From NCBI GenBank assembly GCA_021640185.1, contig JAJXDX010000108.1:1-6925 (forward strand): a DNA stretch of 6,925 bases, written 5' to 3'. A program made the position numbers and the translations under genes. Positions within the stretch are counted from its first letter, which is position 1. Every line of letters begins with the position of its first letter. Source of the DNA: Oscillospiraceae bacterium (lineage in GTDB: Bacteria; Bacillota; Clostridia; Oscillospirales; Acutalibacteraceae). A model generated the notes under the pieces. The model had not been told where the DNA came from and made no database searches. It saw only the letters and a program-made list of their open reading frames with translations. This document shows, in pieces, positions 5,119 through 6,925 of this stretch.

Positions 5119-6165
5119 TCATTCCCTTTCTGCCGCATCGGCGCGCAGGTATCTTTCCATGGCAGGCAGCAGCATGTGGCTGCTGTCATAGCCGTATTCC
5201 CAAGCCATCATCCCGGCCGCTCCCGCCTGCCGCACCAGACGGCATTTTTCCCGCAGCGACTGCGGATCGTCATAGCTGATGAACGTTCCCCCGTCGAACA
5301 GATACGGTGCTTTGGCCGCGTCGTCCCAATAGCGGATGAAGCCGTTTTTGCCGATGTAGCTGCGCAGCAGCTCGTCATAGCCGGGGCCGTAATCGCTCGG
5401 CCCGTCCGTTTCGACGAACAGGCCGCCCGGATACCCGCCGTCCGCCGACGGACGGACATCCCGCCAAAGACGGGAGTAGAATGCCGCGCCGAGCAGGATC
5501 TTTTCTGCCGGGATACCGTGTGCGGTAAAGATCTCGAGGTTCGCCTGCACGCTGGCCTCGGCCATGGCGGGGACGGGCGCGCTGCGGGCGGCGGTGTGGT
5601 GGCAGGTCAGGTGCCCGCCGCCCGCCATGTCGTAGGTCATCAGGCAGACATAGTCGAGCACGGGAGCGATCGCCGCAAGGTCGATCGTTTTGAAGCACCA
5701 TTCGCCGCTCGGCGCGGCGATGCTCAGCAGATAGCGACGGCCGCCGGCGACGCGGTCGAGCTCCTCGCGCAGCAGGCAGAGCAGCTCGGCGTGCCACGCC
5801 CGCTCCTCCCTGACGCCGTTCACGGTGGGGAATTCCCAGTCGATGTCCACGCCGTCGAAGCCGCGCTCGTGCACGGTCTGCGCGATCTTGCGCGCGAGGG
5901 CGCGGCGCATCGCCGGCGTCTGCGTCGAGGTGGAGAAGCCGCTCTTCCCTCCGCCGCCAAGGCTGAGCATAAGCCGAAGCGCGGGGTTCGTCCGACGTAA
6001 AAGCGGCAGCAGGGCAAGATCCTCCTCGTGGGCAAAGGACAGGCGGCCGCCGTCGACGTCGCCGAAAGCGTAAAACAGGATATCGAGCCGCAGCAGATCC
6101 TGTACGGTCATGATGCCGAGGCCCTGATGGGTACAGTAGGTGGATAGGATGGGGCGGTGTTCCAT
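5119..6165 (-). CDS. GH18 chitinase-like glycoside hydrolase
   Basis: This 348-residue TIM-barrel enzyme has every GH18 hallmark. DILFYAFGDVDGG (28-40) forms the second-strand region and SLGGGG (68-73) is the SxGG motif. FDGVDIDWEFP (103-113) is a complete DxxDxDxE motif with D104, D107, D109 and catalytic acid E111. MTYD (176-179) binds the substrate N-acetyl group, and MAWEYGYD (320-327) supplies the terminal-strand Trp322. Residues about 228-300, starting AAFYSRLW (like PFYGRGW), look like the chitinase insertion domain that deepens the cleft in exo-type enzymes. Cleavage would be substrate-assisted with retention at beta-1,4-linked GlcNAc. No signal peptide is visible, so it probably acts in the cytoplasm on imported chito-oligosaccharides or N-glycan fragments. 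The start MEHRPIL is chosen for AAAGGA six to seven bases upstream; the frame runs open to 6276 but without a site. It lies 17 bases after the preceding GH18 gene. Confidence 0.92.
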   Translation of the reverse strand: MEHRPILSTYCTHQGLGIMTVQDLLRLDILFYAFGDVDGGRLSFAHEEDLALLPLLRRTNPALRLMLSLGGGGKSGFSTSTQTPAMRRALARKIAQTVHERGFDGVDIDWEFPTVNGVREERAWHAELLCLLREELDRVAGGRRYLLSIAAPSGEWCFKTIDLAAIAPVLDYVCLMTYDMAGGGHLTCHHTAARSAPVPAMAEASVQANLEIFTAHGIPAEKILLGAAFYSRLWRDVRPSADGGYPGGLFVETDGPSDYGPGYDELLRSYIGKNGFIRYWDDAAKAPYLFDGGTFISYDDPQSLREKCRLVRQAGAAGMMAWEYGYDSSHMLLPAMERYLRADAAERE

Positions 6166-6182
6166 TTCGTTTCCTTTCCGGA

Positions 6183-6925
6183 TCATTTGATCGCCGTGAA
6201 GCGGTCGGCCGTTTCCTTTACGGCGCGGAACAGCGACCGCTCGTCGCTGTAAGCGATGTCGCACCCGAAATGCCAAGAGAACGCGCCGGCCAGACCGTTC
6301 TCGATCGCAAGGATCGTTTTGTCCCGGTTAAGATCCCGGCCGCCGTAATACAGATCCTCGATCTGGTTCGTGTACGTTTTGATGCCGGTGCGATAGCGCT
6401 GGACATAGGTGTGGTACGGGTGGCCGGAGTAGCTGGCATCGGGCTGCGTGACGCTCATGGCATAAAACGCCAGCCCGAGCACGAGCTGCGCCGGCGCGAA
6501 GCCGAGGTCGGTGAAATACTCGATCGAGGTGCGGGTGATCTTGAACGCGTGGCGGCGTTTTTTTCGGTCGTTGAGCGTGTACGACATGATGTTGACCCGG
6601 TCGATGCTGCGGATCGCCGCTTTGCTCAGGCGCACGCCCCATGGGCTGAGCGCGACAGAGAGCAGCTTGCCCTCTTTTTTGAGCGCGGCGCCCAGCTCCT
6701 CGAGGAACACGGCGTAGTTGTCCCAGCAGGCGGCATCGGCGGGATATTCGTAGTCGATATCGATGCCGACGAAGTTATAGCGCTTCGTCATGTCGACGCA
6801 GGTATCGATCAGACGCTTGCGGTCGGTCGGATCGACGAACAGTTTGCTGCGATCCGTGCCGGGCGCATAATTGCCGATGCACAGCCAAAGATCGATCTGG
6901 CGGCTGCCGATCGCCTCGCAGATCT
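6183..6925 (-). CDS. Second GH18 family protein, N-terminus cut by right edge
   Basis: The frame is open from the right edge to the TGA at 6183-6185, giving about 247 residues of the C-terminal two-thirds of a TIM barrel. From the edge it reads QIDLWLCIGNYAPG, where a GH18 strand-3 region is expected, then FVGIDIDYEYP, where the catalytic DxxDxDxE motif lies. The last Asp and the catalytic Glu are kept (codons near 6753 and 6749), but the first Asp is Val. NIMSYTLND stands in place of the MxYD motif, with Thr at the Asp position. LGLAFYAMSV and GAFSWHFGCDI match late barrel strands, including the terminal Trp. It is only distantly like the neighbouring GH18 and lacks its long insertion. The ATG at 6791 is inside the barrel and is not the start. 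Probably an active chitinase or glucosaminidase with altered substrate contacts, but a carbohydrate-binding relative is possible. Confidence 0.88.
   Translation of the reverse strand, partial: ICEAIGSRQIDLWLCIGNYAPGTDRSKLFVDPTDRKRLIDTCVDMTKRYNFVGIDIDYEYPADAACWDNYAVFLEELGAALKKEGKLLSVALSPWGVRLSKAAIRSIDRVNIMSYTLNDRKKRRHAFKITRTSIEYFTDLGFAPAQLVLGLAFYAMSVTQPDASYSGHPYHTYVQRYRTGIKTYTNQIEDLYYGGRDLNRDKTILAIENGLAGAFSWHFGCDIAYSDERSLFRAVKETADRFTAIK

Noticed and set aside
3053..5191. 712-codon open frame on the + strand opposite the GH32-like gene
   Set aside because: It is antisense to a clear hydrolase gene. Its product is rich in Arg, Ala, Gly and His without recognisable motifs, and it has no ribosome binding site. 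Long antisense frames are expected opposite GC-rich coding sequence.
5098..6000. 300-codon + strand frame opposite the GH18 gene
   Set aside because: Antisense to a gene with all GH18 motifs; no ribosome binding site and no recognisable domain.

Overview
The window looks like a chromosomal segment of a GC-rich Firmicute, most likely a gut-type Clostridia (Oscillospiraceae/Christensenellales-like). The grounds are the PadR + DUF1700 + DUF4097 operon and the free-standing RsgI-like lipoprotein, both typical of that phylum, strong AGGAGG-type ribosome binding sites, sigma-A promoters, and high GC with mostly G/C third codon positions. This is inference from gene content, not a database match.

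Left part, + strand (1-2424). The window opens inside the last ~103 codons of a Sir2/sirtuin-like gene, closest by motif to class M sirtuins. Two GC-rich hairpins follow, then a well-formed sigma-A promoter whose -10 box lies in a 19-bp near-palindrome, a probable PadR operator. This promoter drives a compact three-gene operon: a PadR repressor, a DUF1700 (HAAS) membrane protein, and a membrane-anchored DUF4097 beta-repeat protein. The genes overlap by 8 bp and 4 bp. The operon ends in a textbook intrinsic terminator (2384-2423). Such operons are usually self-regulated envelope or stress modules: PadR senses, the HAAS protein sits in the membrane, and the DUF4097 protein projects a regular beta-structure outside the membrane.

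Middle (2424-3050). A convergent, monocistronic minus-strand gene encodes a small lipoprotein whose mature part resembles the extracytoplasmic middle domain of anti-sigma-I factors (RsgI), without the cytoplasmic anti-sigma domain. It has its own promoter with TATAAT at 17-bp spacing and a ~125-nt leader.

Right part, minus strand (3007-6925). Three tightly packed glycoside hydrolase genes run leftwards into a strong U-tailed terminator: a GH18 protein cut by the right edge, a complete GH18 chitinase-like enzyme, and a ~680-aa GH32-like five-bladed propeller protein. The two complete proteins lack signal peptides, so they probably act in the cytoplasm on imported oligosaccharides; the N-terminus of the third cannot be seen. 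Two of the three depart from textbook active-site motifs: ENP instead of RDP in the GH32-like protein, and VxxDxDxE plus MSYT instead of DxxDxDxE plus MxYD in the partial GH18. This operon is the most likely place for an undescribed activity. I see no mobile element, CRISPR array, tRNA or rRNA.
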